From positions 17,713 to 81,712 of the forward strand of contig JAJPHC010000044.1 of NCBI GenBank assembly GCA_021325515.1: 64,000 nucleotides of DNA. Reading direction: 5' to 3'. The position numbers and the translations under genes were made by a program. Below the pieces are notes generated by a model that ran no database searches, was not told the DNA's origin, and was given only the letters and a program-made list of their open reading frames with translations. Shown here piece by piece: positions 53,151 to 61,617 of this stretch (position 1 is the stretch's first letter; each line of letters opens with the position of its first letter). Source of the DNA: Acidobacteriota bacterium (GTDB taxonomy: Bacteria; Acidobacteriota; Thermoanaerobaculia; Gp7-AA8).

Positions 53151-54599
53151 ATGCTCGCCATCCTCCTCGCTGCAACGCTCTCCACTGCGATCCGGGCTCA
53201 CATGACGTTCCTCGCCGACGACCTTCTCGAAGGGCGCGGCATCGGCACGCGCGGCTATGACCTCGCGGCCCGCTATGTCTCCTCCCAGTTCGAGGCGGCC
53301 GGTCTCAACACTTCACTGCAGCAGGTGCCGTTGCGCCGTGCCGAGCTGATTCCGGAAGAGAGCTATGTGGAACTGATTCGCGCGAACGGCGAGCGCACCC
53401 TCCTCGCGGCGGGGAAAGACTGCATCATGGCCGGCGATTTTCGCGGCGTGACCGACGTCGAAGCGCCGCTCGTCTACGCCGGCTTCGGCCTCACCGCCGC
53501 GAATCATCATCACGATGACTACGCAAATCTCGACGTCGCCGGAAAGATCGTCGCCGTGAAAGGTGGCGCGCCGGCGTCCTGGGCGACGGAGGAGCGTGCG
53601 CACTGGGCGAGCACGAAGGGTGAGAATGCCGCGAAGCACGGCGCGATCGGCATCATCCGCATCTGGACCGATGAAGACGAGTCGTTCGGCGTGTGGGATG
53701 CGACCGTCCGCTCCTACTCCGACATCGGTACGTTCGCGTGGCTCGACGGGGAAACGCCGCGGCCTTTCCTCCCGCAGTTGCGCGGCACGGCGTGGATCTC
53801 ACCGCAGGCTTCGACCAATCTTCCGCCGCGCGTGCGCATCGTGAATCACAGCAGGATGAGCAACGTGCAGAGTGCAAACGTCGTCGGCATTCTTCCCGGG
53901 TCGGACCCTGCGCTTCACAACGAATACGTCGTCATCTCCGCGCACCTCGATCACCTCGGCATCGGCGTTCCGGTGCACGGCGACGCGATCTACAACGGCG
54001 CAGTCGACAATGCCTCGGGGGTCGCTGCGCTGATCGAGCTCGCACGGATGTTTGCGGCGGCTCCGCCGCGGCGGTCGATGCTGTTCGTGGCGTTTACCGG
54101 CGAAGAGCCGGGCCTGATCGGCTCGGACTACTTCGCGCAGAACCCGCCCGTGCAGCGCGAGACGATCGTCGCCGACATCAACATCGACGGCCTTTCGATG
54201 TGGCCCTTCGATTCGCTCTTCGCGCGCGGCGCTGACCACTCCTCGCTGAAGAAGAACCTCGCCGCCGCCGGTGAGCCCTTCGTGCCCGACCCATTTCCGG
54301 CGCAGGCGGGATTCGTCCGCAGCGATCAGTTCTCGTTCGTGCGCATCGGCGTGCCGTCGATGATTCTCGGCGCGGAACGGAGCGGCGAGGCGCGATCGAT
54401 CGCGCTCGACTGGCTGCGCACGCGCTACCACCGCCCGTCGGATGACATGACGCAACGCCTGGACTTCGACGCCGCCGCGCGCTTCACGACGGCGATCTAC
54501 CGCATCGCCGAGGCCGTCGCGCAGCAGGATGTGCGGCCGAAGTGGAATCGCGGAGATTTCTTCGGAGCGCGGTTCGGTACGGCACTGACACGCGAGTGA
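53151..54599 (+). CDS. M28-family zinc aminopeptidase
   Basis: A 482-residue secreted metallopeptidase of the M28 family. The short N-terminal hydrophobic stretch (MLAILLAATLSTAIRA) is a signal peptide; a PA-like insert (about 90-190) precedes the catalytic domain. Zinc ligands lie in ISAHLDHLG, NGAVDNASGV and FTGEEPGLIGSDYF, with DINIDGLSM and a C-terminal His in RYHRPSDDMTQ as later ligands. It probably trims peptides outside the cytosol. It starts 7 bases after the roadblock gene. A repeat-rich gap follows. Confidence 0.87.
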   Translation: MLAILLAATLSTAIRAHMTFLADDLLEGRGIGTRGYDLAARYVSSQFEAAGLNTSLQQVPLRRAELIPEESYVELIRANGERTLLAAGKDCIMAGDFRGVTDVEAPLVYAGFGLTAANHHHDDYANLDVAGKIVAVKGGAPASWATEERAHWASTKGENAAKHGAIGIIRIWTDEDESFGVWDATVRSYSDIGTFAWLDGETPRPFLPQLRGTAWISPQASTNLPPRVRIVNHSRMSNVQSANVVGILPGSDPALHNEYVVISAHLDHLGIGVPVHGDAIYNGAVDNASGVAALIELARMFAAAPPRRSMLFVAFTGEEPGLIGSDYFAQNPPVQRETIVADINIDGLSMWPFDSLFARGADHSSLKKNLAAAGEPFVPDPFPAQAGFVRSDQFSFVRIGVPSMILGAERSGEARSIALDWLRTRYHRPSDDMTQRLDFDAAARFTTAIYRIAEAVAQQDVRPKWNRGDFFGARFGTALTRE

Positions 54600-54611
54600 A
54601 CCGGAACGCGA

Positions 54612-54779
54612 GCTTCGTCACGATGTGCGGACGAGACGTCCGCACCCCACCCCATCGTCATCCCGAGCGGACGAAATGAACTGACGTGGGGCGCGGACGT
54701 CCTCGTCCGCGGGCCGCTGCCGTCGAGGCAGCGGTGCCCTTGTGCTTCGTCACAATGTGCGGACGAGGCGTCCGCACCC
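54612..54779. repeat. P2 repeat cluster after the peptidase gene
   Basis: The gap is filled with repeats: GTGCGGACG/CGTCCGCAC (54625-54645); GCGGACG/CGTCCGC (54692-54710) next to CCGCTGCC/GGCAGCGG (54714-54734); and TGCGGACG/CGTCCGCA (54758-54776). The first and last are near-identical direct copies including flanking GCTTCGTCAC. The middle pair matches the double hairpin at 8206-8243. It lies between convergent genes. Confidence 0.8.
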
Positions 54780-54781
54780 AC

Positions 54782-55063
54782 TTACGCCTCTTCGAGCGCT
54801 TCGAGGTTCGAGAGGATCGACTCGATGCGAGTCCGGATCTCTCCCCGCTCCCGCTGAAAGCGATCGTGTTCTTCTTCGAGCGCCGAAAGACGATCCGAAG
54901 TTCCCTCGGCCGCTTCCAGCTTCGCCTTCAGCGCATCCCGTTCGCGCCGCAGCTCCTGAATCAGCGACACGGCGCGCTCCACCCGCTCGTTCAGTTTCGC
55001 CAGAATCTCTGCTTCTTCCGTCCCTGCAAGGGACATCTGCTCTTCTTTCGTATTTTTCTTCAT
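54782..55063 (-). CDS. Coiled-coil protein next to pheT (ZapB-like)
   Basis: A 93-residue protein that is almost all coiled coil (EILAKLNERVERAVSLIQEL through SRLSALEEEHDRFQRERG). It resembles the small ZapB-type cell-division coiled coils, and a ZapB/ZapA pair often follows pheT in related genomes; that is family knowledge, not proof. Its ATG overlaps the pheT stop (ATGA), so translation is coupled. No ZapA gene follows here; a repeat cluster does. Confidence 0.6.
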   Translation of the reverse strand: MKKNTKEEQMSLAGTEEAEILAKLNERVERAVSLIQELRRERDALKAKLEAAEGTSDRLSALEEEHDRFQRERGEIRTRIESILSNLEALEEA

Positions 55064-57108
55064 AGTAGTTTCACCGGTAAGAGCTCCGCCACACTGGACG
55101 TCAGTCGGTGATGCGCCTCGCTGACTTCTTCCTGCGTCAGCGAACGATCGAACGCCTGATACCACATGCCGAGCGTCGTTTTGATTACGTTCTCCTCCCC
55201 TTCCGGCTCGAAGCGATCGCGCAGACCGACCTCGTGCAGGAACGGGATCTCGAGTCTTCGAATGGTGTTGAGGATCGTTCCGTACTCCAGCTCGCGGGCG
55301 TGCGTCATGGCCATGATCATCGGCACTCCCGGATAGCGCGAGACCTGCGTCATGCGCCACGAGCCCGTCGACTCGAGAAGTGCTTCGAGATCGATTTCCG
55401 CAGCGACGACTTCGCCCTTGATCCCGAAACGCTGGAGCAACTCATGTCCAAGAAAACCTGCGGATGCGATGCGGTGGTCGCCATGGAACGCCGCGGCACG
55501 CTGGCCGGCGCGATACCAGCGATCGTCGGACGCTGCGAACTCCAGTGAGACATGCATCCGTTCCGCGATCTGTTCCACGACGCCTTTCGCATCGAAGAAG
55601 TCGATCGCGCGCTTCGCGTCGCCCCAGAACGTGCCCAAGCTCCCATAGAGCACGAGCGCGACGCGATGCCGTTCCCTCACTCCGCCGTCCGCGGTGCGGT
55701 GATAGGTGCGGCCCACCTCGAACAGCGCGCCATCGCGCGTTCCGTAGGAGCGATTGAACGCCGCAGTCTCGAGCAGCCCCGGCAACAGCGACAGCCGCAT
55801 CGATGCGATGTTCTCCGTCAAGGCGTTGGTGATGCTGATCGGTTGCTCGTCGGAGACGAGCGCATTCGCCTCCGCATGGATGAACGAGTAGGTGACGACC
55901 TCAGAAAGTCCTGAGCCGATGAGCAGATCGCGCACGCGGTCCTCGGCTTCCGCGATCGGATTCTCGTGAACGTCGCCCGTCGTGATGCGAGGCAGCGTCG
56001 CCGGCACGTTGTTCAGACCGAAGAAGCGAAGCACTTCTTCGACGAGATCCATCTCTTCATGAATGTCGCCGCGCGACACCGGCACGATGACCTCGAGATC
56101 ATCGCCCGACATCGCCGCCTCGAAGCCGAGCCGCCGGAAGAGCTCCAGCGCGTAGCCGATTCCGACGGCGCCTCCCGATTGCTCCTTCAACTTCGCCGCG
56201 CGAAGACGCAGCGTCTTCGGCTGAATCTCTTTCGCGATGACATCGATCAGATCTCCGGCCGTTCCTCCGGCGAGCTCCAGGATGAGCCGTGTGGCGAGCT
56301 CGATCACCTCGGGGCCGTTGTTCGGATCGACGCCACGCTCGAAGCGGTACGACGCATCGGTCTTCACACCGAGGCGGCGCGCGGTACGGCGGATGACGGA
56401 CGGCGTGAACGCAGCGCATTCGAGCAGCACGTTCTTCGTCGTCTCGCGGATCTCGCTCTCGAATCCGCCGATGATGCCGCCGAGGCCGATGGGATGGCGG
56501 CTGTCGGAAATGACGCACGTCTGCTCGTCGATCGAGCGCGTCACATCATCGAGGCACTTGATCGCCTCTCCCTTCCTGCCGCTGCGCACGATGATCGTCG
56601 CGTCGTTGATCCGGTCCAGGTCGTAGGCGTGCATCGGATGGCCGAGCGCGAGCATGACGTAGTTCGTAACGTCGACGACGTTGTTGATCGGGCGGAGTCC
56701 GACGGCCTCGAGACGGCGCTGCATCTTCGGTGACGAGGGCTTGATCGTGATGCCGCGAATCGCGCGCGCCGTGAAGCGCGTGCACATCTCAGGCGCGTCG
56801 ATTCGGATCGTGTACGACAGCCGCCCCCGGCTGTCGTCCGAGGGCGGGACAGGCGAGGGCGGGACAGGCGAGGGCGCCTGTCCTACACTGGTTCTGCCCA
56901 GCGCGGCGGCCAGCTCTTTGGCCATCCCGGCGTGCGACATCGCATCGATGCGATTCGTCGTGATCTCGGCGTCGACGACGGTGTCGTCGCCGTGGCGCTC
57001 CATCGCTTCGATTGCGTGCCCGATCTCGGTCATCCTCACCGACAGTTGCTCGTCGGTGATGTCCGAGAGGTCGACGTAATCGCTGAGCCAGTCGCGCGAG
57101 AGTTTCAT
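55060..57108 (-). CDS. pheT: Phenylalanyl-tRNA synthetase beta subunit, with an in-frame repeat insert
   Basis: PheT pairs with PheS to charge tRNA-Phe. At 682 residues it is shorter than the usual near-800: the N-terminal EMAP/OB tRNA-binding domain is missing, so residue 40 leads straight into EITTNRIDAMSHAG. B3/B4 (about 105-240, RLEAVGLRPINNVVDVTNYV), B5, the catalytic-like core and the C-terminal anticodon domain follow. Residues about 75-99 (VGQAPSPVPPSPVPPSDDSR and on) are encoded by P1 copy 3, a 75-base in-frame insert in a linker. pheS is not adjacent; meaB is upstream and a ZapB-like gene overlaps the end. Confidence 0.92.
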   Translation of the reverse strand: MKLSRDWLSDYVDLSDITDEQLSVRMTEIGHAIEAMERHGDDTVVDAEITTNRIDAMSHAGMAKELAAALGRTSVGQAPSPVPPSPVPPSDDSRGRLSYTIRIDAPEMCTRFTARAIRGITIKPSSPKMQRRLEAVGLRPINNVVDVTNYVMLALGHPMHAYDLDRINDATIIVRSGRKGEAIKCLDDVTRSIDEQTCVISDSRHPIGLGGIIGGFESEIRETTKNVLLECAAFTPSVIRRTARRLGVKTDASYRFERGVDPNNGPEVIELATRLILELAGGTAGDLIDVIAKEIQPKTLRLRAAKLKEQSGGAVGIGYALELFRRLGFEAAMSGDDLEVIVPVSRGDIHEEMDLVEEVLRFFGLNNVPATLPRITTGDVHENPIAEAEDRVRDLLIGSGLSEVVTYSFIHAEANALVSDEQPISITNALTENIASMRLSLLPGLLETAAFNRSYGTRDGALFEVGRTYHRTADGGVRERHRVALVLYGSLGTFWGDAKRAIDFFDAKGVVEQIAERMHVSLEFAASDDRWYRAGQRAAAFHGDHRIASAGFLGHELLQRFGIKGEVVAAEIDLEALLESTGSWRMTQVSRYPGVPMIMAMTHARELEYGTILNTIRRLEIPFLHEVGLRDRFEPEGEENVIKTTLGMWYQAFDRSLTQEEVSEAHHRLTSSVAELLPVKLL
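56812..56886. repeat. P1 palindromic element, copy 3, inside pheT
   Basis: A 75-base element with arms 56812-56835 and 56863-56886, closely matching P1 copies at 3446 and 44991 (right arm GACAGGCGAGGGCGCCTGTC). Its length is a multiple of three, it contains no stop in the pheT frame, and it adds about 25 residues to the protein. It lies in a linker, where extra residues are best tolerated. This resembles, in principle, the palindromic elements of Rickettsia that enter genes. Confidence 0.88.
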
Positions 57109-58049
57109 GGGACGCGGATTGTAGCCGAGAGCACGGCATCCGCGGCGTCGTGGGGATTGTTCCGCTTGCGCAGCACGTCGTCCAGCATCGACTCATACGC
57201 CTCGCGCGACATCGCGCCGCCGATGACGTGCTGCATGAACTTCTCTTTCAACTGCGTCTCGATGCGGATGCGGACGCGCTCGCGGTTGCGCCGATCGAGC
57301 TCGCCCGACTCCGCGAGATAGCCGTAGTGCTTTTCAATCGCGGCGTCGAGATCCTCGATCCCTTCGTTCTTCGACGCGACGGTCTTCACGATCGGCGGGA
57401 TCCAGTCGCCGTGCTCTTCCACCAGCGACATCATCATCGTCACTTCCGTGACCGTTTTGTCCGCGCCGGGACGATCGGCCTTGTTGACGACGAAGATGTC
57501 GCCGATCTCCATGATCCCGGCCTTGATCGCCTGAATGTCGTCGCCCATGCCGGGCACGAGCACGACCATGTTGGTCTGCACGGTGCGAATGACTTCGACT
57601 TCATCCTGGCCGACGCCAACCGTTTCGACGAGAACGACGTCGAAGCCGGCGGCATCGAGCAGATCGACGACATCGTTGGTCGCCTTCGCCAGCCCGCCGA
57701 GAAAACCGCGCGTCGCCATCGAGCGGATGAAGACGCCGCGATCGGTGTAGAGATCCGCCATGCGAATGCGATCGCCGAGAATCGCGCCGCCGGTGAACGG
57801 CGAGGTCGGATCGACGGCGATGATGCCGACGCGCTTCCCCTGGCGGCGATAGTGTTTCGCAAGCGACGCGACGAGCGTCGACTTGCCCGCACCCGGGGAA
57901 CCGGTGATGCCGATGATGCGCGCACGGCCGGTCTGCGGATAGATGTCCGCCAGGAGGCGTGCCGCGGCAGCATCGTCGCGCTCGACGAGCGAGACGGCTT
58001 TCGCCAATGCGCGATAGCGGCCGCTCGTAATCTCTTCGGAGAGTCCCAT
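57105..58049 (-). CDS. meaB: MeaB/ArgK-family GTPase (methylmalonyl-CoA mutase chaperone)
   Basis: A 314-residue G3E-type GTPase that loads and protects the cobalamin cofactor of methylmalonyl-CoA mutase. The P-loop GITGSPGAGKSTLVASL near residue 50, the switch region (ILGDRIRMADLYTDRGVFIR) and VETVGVGQDEVE near 140, and NKADRPGAD near 185 are typical. Length is normal. It overlaps pheT by 4 bases and is 16 bases from the acyl-CoA dehydrogenase gene, so it sits with fatty-acid or branched-chain amino-acid breakdown. The mutase genes are not in the window. Confidence 0.9.
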   Translation of the reverse strand: MGLSEEITSGRYRALAKAVSLVERDDAAAARLLADIYPQTGRARIIGITGSPGAGKSTLVASLAKHYRRQGKRVGIIAVDPTSPFTGGAILGDRIRMADLYTDRGVFIRSMATRGFLGGLAKATNDVVDLLDAAGFDVVLVETVGVGQDEVEVIRTVQTNMVVLVPGMGDDIQAIKAGIMEIGDIFVVNKADRPGADKTVTEVTMMMSLVEEHGDWIPPIVKTVASKNEGIEDLDAAIEKHYGYLAESGELDRRNRERVRIRIETQLKEKFMQHVIGGAMSREAYESMLDDVLRKRNNPHDAADAVLSATIRVP

Positions 58050-58065
58050 CGGGAGTCTTCTGCTG

Positions 58066-59205
58066 CTACCCCAGCAAGTTCCGCGCGATCACGAGTCTCT
58101 GAATCTCGCTCGTCCCTTCGCCGATCGTGCACAGCTTCACGTCGCGGTAGTACTTCTCCGCGGGGAAGTCCTTGATGAATCCGTAGCCGCCAAAGATCTG
58201 CACGCCCTTTTCGGTCGCACGCACCGCGACTTCCGACGCGTACAGCTTCGCCATCGCGGAGAACTGCGTGACGCGCTCGCCGGCATCCTTCATCATCGCG
58301 GCGCGATAGGTCAGGAGACGCGCGGCGTCGATCTCGGTCGCCATGTCCGCGAGCATGAATCCGATCGCCTGGAACTGCGCGATCGCCTGTCCGAATGCGG
58401 TGCGCTGCTTGGCGTAATCACGCGCAGCCTCGTACGCACCGCGCGCGATGCCGATCGCGAGCGCCGCGATGGAAATGCGGCCGCCGTCGAGAATCTTCAT
58501 CGCGTCGATGAACCCATAGCCGATCTTGCCGAGGACGTTGGCGGATGGAACACGGCAATCTTCGAGGACGAGCTCCGCGGTGTCCGACACGCGCATGCCG
58601 AGCTTGTTCTCTTTCTTCCCCGGACGAATGCCTTTGCGGTCCATCTCGACGGCGAACGCCGTGATGCCGTGCTTCTGGTCGCTCTTGTCGGTCACAGCGA
58701 GGACGACCGAGATGTTGGCGTAAGTCGCGTTGGTGATGAAGTTCTTCGTGCCGTTGAGCACCCACTCATCGCCGTCTTTCACCGCGATCGTGCGCATGCC
58801 CGAGGCATCGCTGCCCGAGCCGGGCTCGGTGAGCCCCCAGGCTGCGATCCATTCGCCGCTCGTCAGCTTCGGCAGCCACTTCTTCTTCTGCTCTTCGTTG
58901 CCGGCGAGATAGATGTGGCCCGTGCCGAGCGAGTTGTGCGCCGCGACGCTGAGCCCGAAGCCGCTGTCGACGACGCCGAGCTCCTCGATCACGTTTGCGT
59001 AATCGATGTACGAGAGACCTGCGCCGCCGTACTCCTCCGGAATCGTGACGCCGAGCATTCCCAGCTCGCCGGCAGCCTTGAACTTGTCGACCGGGAAGTG
59101 CTGCGCTTCATCCCATTCCAGCAGCTTGGGCTTGATCTCGCTCTCGGCGAAATCCTTCACCATCTGCTTGATCTGCTTCTGCTCGTCGCTCAGGCGGAAA
59201 TCCAT
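58066..59205 (-). CDS. Acyl-CoA dehydrogenase
   Basis: A 379-residue flavoenzyme that oxidises acyl-CoA to enoyl-CoA. ATG 59205 starts [20 protein letters not shown] and has TAGGAG upstream; the longer frame to 59307 lacks a supported start. [15 protein letters not shown] near residue 130 is the FAD loop, and the catalytic Glu lies in [17 protein letters not shown] near 365. Substrate chain length cannot be read surely; the type resembles short-chain or branched-chain enzymes. Next to meaB it may act in propionate or branched-chain breakdown. Confidence 0.88.
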   Translation of the reverse strand: MDFRLSDEQKQIKQMVKDFAESEIKPKLLEWDEAQHFPVDKFKAAGELGMLGVTIPEEYGGAGLSYIDYANVIEELGVVDSGFGLSVAAHNSLGTGHIYLAGNEEQKKKWLPKLTSGEWIAAWGLTEPGSGSDASGMRTIAVKDGDEWVLNGTKNFITNATYANISVVLAVTDKSDQKHGITAFAVEMDRKGIRPGKKENKLGMRVSDTAELVLEDCRVPSANVLGKIGYGFIDAMKILDGGRISIAALAIGIARGAYEAARDYAKQRTAFGQAIAQFQAIGFMLADMATEIDAARLLTYRAAMMKDAGERVTQFSAMAKLYASEVAVRATEKGVQIFGGYGFIKDFPAEKYYRDVKLCTIGEGTSEIQRLVIARNLLG

Positions 59206-59273
59206 CTCGGAACTCCTAAGAAATTGGGGATCTACGGTAGGCGGCGCGCATTCTAGCAGAAGGGAATCAGGGC

Positions 59274-59279
59274 TATCCT
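59274..59279 (+). promoter_or_regulatory. -10-like hexamer close to the 59288 gene
   Basis: TATCCT lies 8 bases before the ATG at 59288 with no ribosome site between, a weak member of the leaderless set. Confidence 0.25.
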
Positions 59280-59287
59280 CGATTCGA

Positions 59288-60280
59288 ATGGATCGCTTCG
59301 GAATCATCGTGCTGCTGGCGGCGTCTGCGCTGGAGCTGCGGGCACAAGTCTCCGCACCTCATTGGCGCGGCAACGGGCGCGCGTGGCGGCACGACGTGCC
59401 ATGTCTCGCCACCGTGGCACCGCTGCATGACTGCGTTGAAATGCGCGGCGGCCGGCGCGTGTGCCGGCATCACCTTTCCGAAGAGGAGGCGGATGAGATC
59501 ACGATCGAGCAGGGCAGCCTCGTGCTCCATCGCTGGAAGATCGATGTCGGTCTCGCCGGCGGAGACGATTCGGGCGGGCACTTCTATCGCGCCGATCTCG
59601 ACGGCGATGGCGCACCGGAGCTGATCCTCACGACGCTCGAGGCGGTGAGCAACGGATACGCGATTCAGACGGTTCAGATCGACGTCATCGACGGGCACGA
59701 CGCGGCGATGGGACCACTGCACTTCGAGGTCGAAGACTTCGATCCGCAAATCTCTTTTCTGCGTGCGCCACACAGCAGGCAATGCAGGCTGTTTGCAACG
59801 GAGTGGCGATGGAGCATCGACAGGAAACGCGGCTGGGGCCATTACCTGGTGGGCGAATGGCTCGACTATCACGCGGGTGAACTGCGTCACACCACGGCGC
59901 GTCCGGTCCTCGCCCGGAGACGTCTCTTCAGTTTCCAGCGCGCGATGGCGCGCGGCAACATCTATGACTGGCTCCGCGATTCACGAGCCGAGGCACTTCC
60001 TGCCTCGCCGCCTGACCACGAAGGGCAGGATGCGAAGATCAAGGTCGTGCGGGGTGCCGTTCAATCATTCGACGGTTCGACGGTCTTCATCCGGACCGGC
60101 TCCATCGTGCAGCCTCTCGCTGCCGGCACCATTCGCGTCATCGACGGCCGCACCGGCCGTCTCTTTCCAGCCGCGTACCACCCCCCGTCGCGGCAGTTCG
60201 ATCACAAGCACGTCGTAATCCGCTCGCGAGGCTGGCCGCCTGAACAATATTCCGAAGTTCTGATCCGCGTCATACACTGA
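59288..60280 (+). CDS. Secreted protein with an FG-GAP/VCBS-like repeat
   Basis: A 330-residue protein with signal peptide ([20 protein letters not shown]). Residues about 100-125 ([19 protein letters not shown]) match one FG-GAP/VCBS-type calcium-binding repeat; the rest is beta-rich without a known family. Cys residues ([21 protein letters not shown]) suggest disulfides in the envelope. The start at 59288 gives the signal peptide. Function unknown; binding or surface roles are possible. Confidence 0.65.
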   Translation: MDRFGIIVLLAASALELRAQVSAPHWRGNGRAWRHDVPCLATVAPLHDCVEMRGGRRVCRHHLSEEEADEITIEQGSLVLHRWKIDVGLAGGDDSGGHFYRADLDGDGAPELILTTLEAVSNGYAIQTVQIDVIDGHDAAMGPLHFEVEDFDPQISFLRAPHSRQCRLFATEWRWSIDRKRGWGHYLVGEWLDYHAGELRHTTARPVLARRRLFSFQRAMARGNIYDWLRDSRAEALPASPPDHEGQDAKIKVVRGAVQSFDGSTVFIRTGSIVQPLAAGTIRVIDGRTGRLFPAAYHPPSRQFDHKHVVIRSRGWPPEQYSEVLIRVIH

Positions 60281-60284
60281 TGCG

Positions 60285-60830
60285 ATGAAACGCCTGCTTT
60301 CCCTCTCTCTCCTGCTCGTCTCGCCGCTGCTGTTCGCGCAACAGAACATGAAGAAGATGCCGCAGAACGGCACGCCGAAGAGCGGATTCCGCTCGGAGTT
60401 CCTGGGCGATCTCGACGACGTGCAGAAGAAGATCCTGGATCTCGCGAAGGCCGTCCCTGCCGAAAAATATTCGTGGCATCCGGCGGAGGGTGTCCGCTCC
60501 GTGAGCGAGGTCTACATGCACATCGCCGGCGGCAACTACTTCCTCGCCACCTTCCTCGGCGTCAAGCCGCCGGAGGACATGCCGCAGGACCTCGAGAAGA
60601 TCACGGACAAGAAGGAAGTGCTCGCCGCCCTGCAGAAGTCATTCGATCACGTGCGGACGATCATGAAGAACACGAGCGACGCCGATTTGGAAAAACCGGT
60701 GAAGCTGTTCGGCCACGACACGACGCAGCGCGGCGTCTTCGTCACGATGCTCAATCACATGCACGAGCACCTCGGCCAGTCGATCGCATACGCGAGAATG
60801 AATGGCGTGGTGCCTCCCTGGTCGAAGTGA
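60285..60830 (+). CDS. DinB-family protein
   Basis: A 181-residue protein of the DinB/YfiT metal-binding four-helix family (not DNA polymerase IV). A signal peptide (MKRLLSLSLLLVSPLLFA) shows it is exported. Family features are DLDDVQKKILDLAKAVPAEKYSWHP, SEVYMHIAGGNYF with a metal-binding His, and MLNHMHEHLGQSIAYARMNG with the paired His residues near the end. The reaction is unknown; some relatives are thiol-S-transferases. It starts 4 bases after the preceding gene. 9-mer array D follows its stop. Confidence 0.85.
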   Translation: MKRLLSLSLLLVSPLLFAQQNMKKMPQNGTPKSGFRSEFLGDLDDVQKKILDLAKAVPAEKYSWHPAEGVRSVSEVYMHIAGGNYFLATFLGVKPPEDMPQDLEKITDKKEVLAALQKSFDHVRTIMKNTSDADLEKPVKLFGHDTTQRGVFVTMLNHMHEHLGQSIAYARMNGVVPPWSK

Positions 60831-60831
60831 A

Positions 60832-60919
60832 TGGGACAATGGGACCTATAGGACCTATGGGACCTATGGGTGGACCGCCTATAGGTCCCATAGGTCCTAT
60901 AGGTCCCATAGTCCCATCC
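60832..60919. repeat. 9-mer inverted array, copy D
   Basis: Units ATGGGACA-, ATGGGACCT, ATAGGACCT, ATGGGACCT run to about 60876, turn at GGTGGACCGCCT, and return as inverted units to about 60919. The array starts 2 bases after the DinB stop and ends 7 bases before the stop of the convergent PNPOx-like gene. Confidence 0.9.
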
Positions 60920-60925
60920 CCTCCC

Positions 60926-61570
60926 TCACCGCCCATACCGCGCCGCATACTCCGGCACTTCCATCGAGCAGCGGGCATCCGTCACTGGCTCTGCGGGCGT
61001 GAGGTTCAGCGGAATCACTCCGGCCCAGATGGGTAGCGCGTAATCCTCCTCGTCATCGACAGGGCCGCCGGTGCGGATCTTCGCGGAGGCTTCGGTGATC
61101 GGCAGGGAGAGCACGAGCGTCTGCCTGAGCTCGACCTCGTTTGGCGGGCGCACGTCTTTGGAGCGGCCGCGGCAGACGTGCTCCACGAGCGCATCGAGCG
61201 CGCGCAGTTTCTCCTCGCGATCGCTCACCTCGGCCGCGGTGCCGAAGACGACGGCGGAGCGATAGTTCATCGAGTGATGAAATGCGGAGCGGGCCATGAC
61301 GAGGCCGTCGAGGAGCGTGACGGTCACACAGGTCTGAACCCCATTGCGCAGATTGCGCAGGAGGCCGCTGGCGGGCGAGCCGTGGAAGTAGAGCCGGTCG
61401 CCATCGCGCCAGTGAATCGTCGGGATGACGACCGGACGGTCGTGAAGCACGAAGCCGGCGTGACAGATGAGCGCCTCGTCGAGGATCCGGTGAATCGTCT
61501 CCGCGTCATAGGACGCGCGCTGGGGCAGGCGGCGGACGGTGGTGGCGGGAGTCTGGAGGGATGCGCTCAT
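60926..61570 (-). CDS. Pyridoxamine 5'-phosphate oxidase-like flavoprotein
   Basis: A 214-residue PNPOx-fold protein from ATG 61570 (AAGGAG upstream). The FMN-binding pattern VVIPTIHWRDGDRLYFHGSPAS near residue 45 and GLVMARSAFHHSMNYRSAVVFG near 90-115 match the NimA/flavin-nucleotide-binding subgroup. It may act on a pyridoxal vitamer or another flavin-linked substrate. It is divergent from a MocR regulator across 47 bases that hold a palindrome, so it is probably that regulator's target. Confidence 0.85.
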   Translation of the reverse strand: MSASLQTPATTVRRLPQRASYDAETIHRILDEALICHAGFVLHDRPVVIPTIHWRDGDRLYFHGSPASGLLRNLRNGVQTCVTVTLLDGLVMARSAFHHSMNYRSAVVFGTAAEVSDREEKLRALDALVEHVCRGRSKDVRPPNEVELRQTLVLSLPITEASAKIRTGGPVDDEEDYALPIWAGVIPLNLTPAEPVTDARCSMEVPEYAARYGR

Positions 61571-61592
61571 GATGGCTCCTTGTTTTCCATAC

Positions 61593-61608
61593 ATTGTTCT
61601 AGTACAAT
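61593..61608. promoter_or_regulatory. Candidate MocR operator
   Basis: ATTGT-T-CTAG-T-ACAAT is a 16-base palindrome with one mismatched pair, midway between the divergent PNPOx-like and MocR genes. It overlaps the TACAAT (61603-61608) that lies 9 bases before the MocR GTG, so binding would be autoregulatory. Confidence 0.45.
61603..61608 (+). promoter_or_regulatory. -10-like hexamer close to the MocR gene start
   Basis: TACAAT ends 9 bases before the GTG at 61618, with no ribosome site, and forms one arm of the candidate operator. Confidence 0.4.
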
Positions 61609-61617
61609 CTTCACTCA

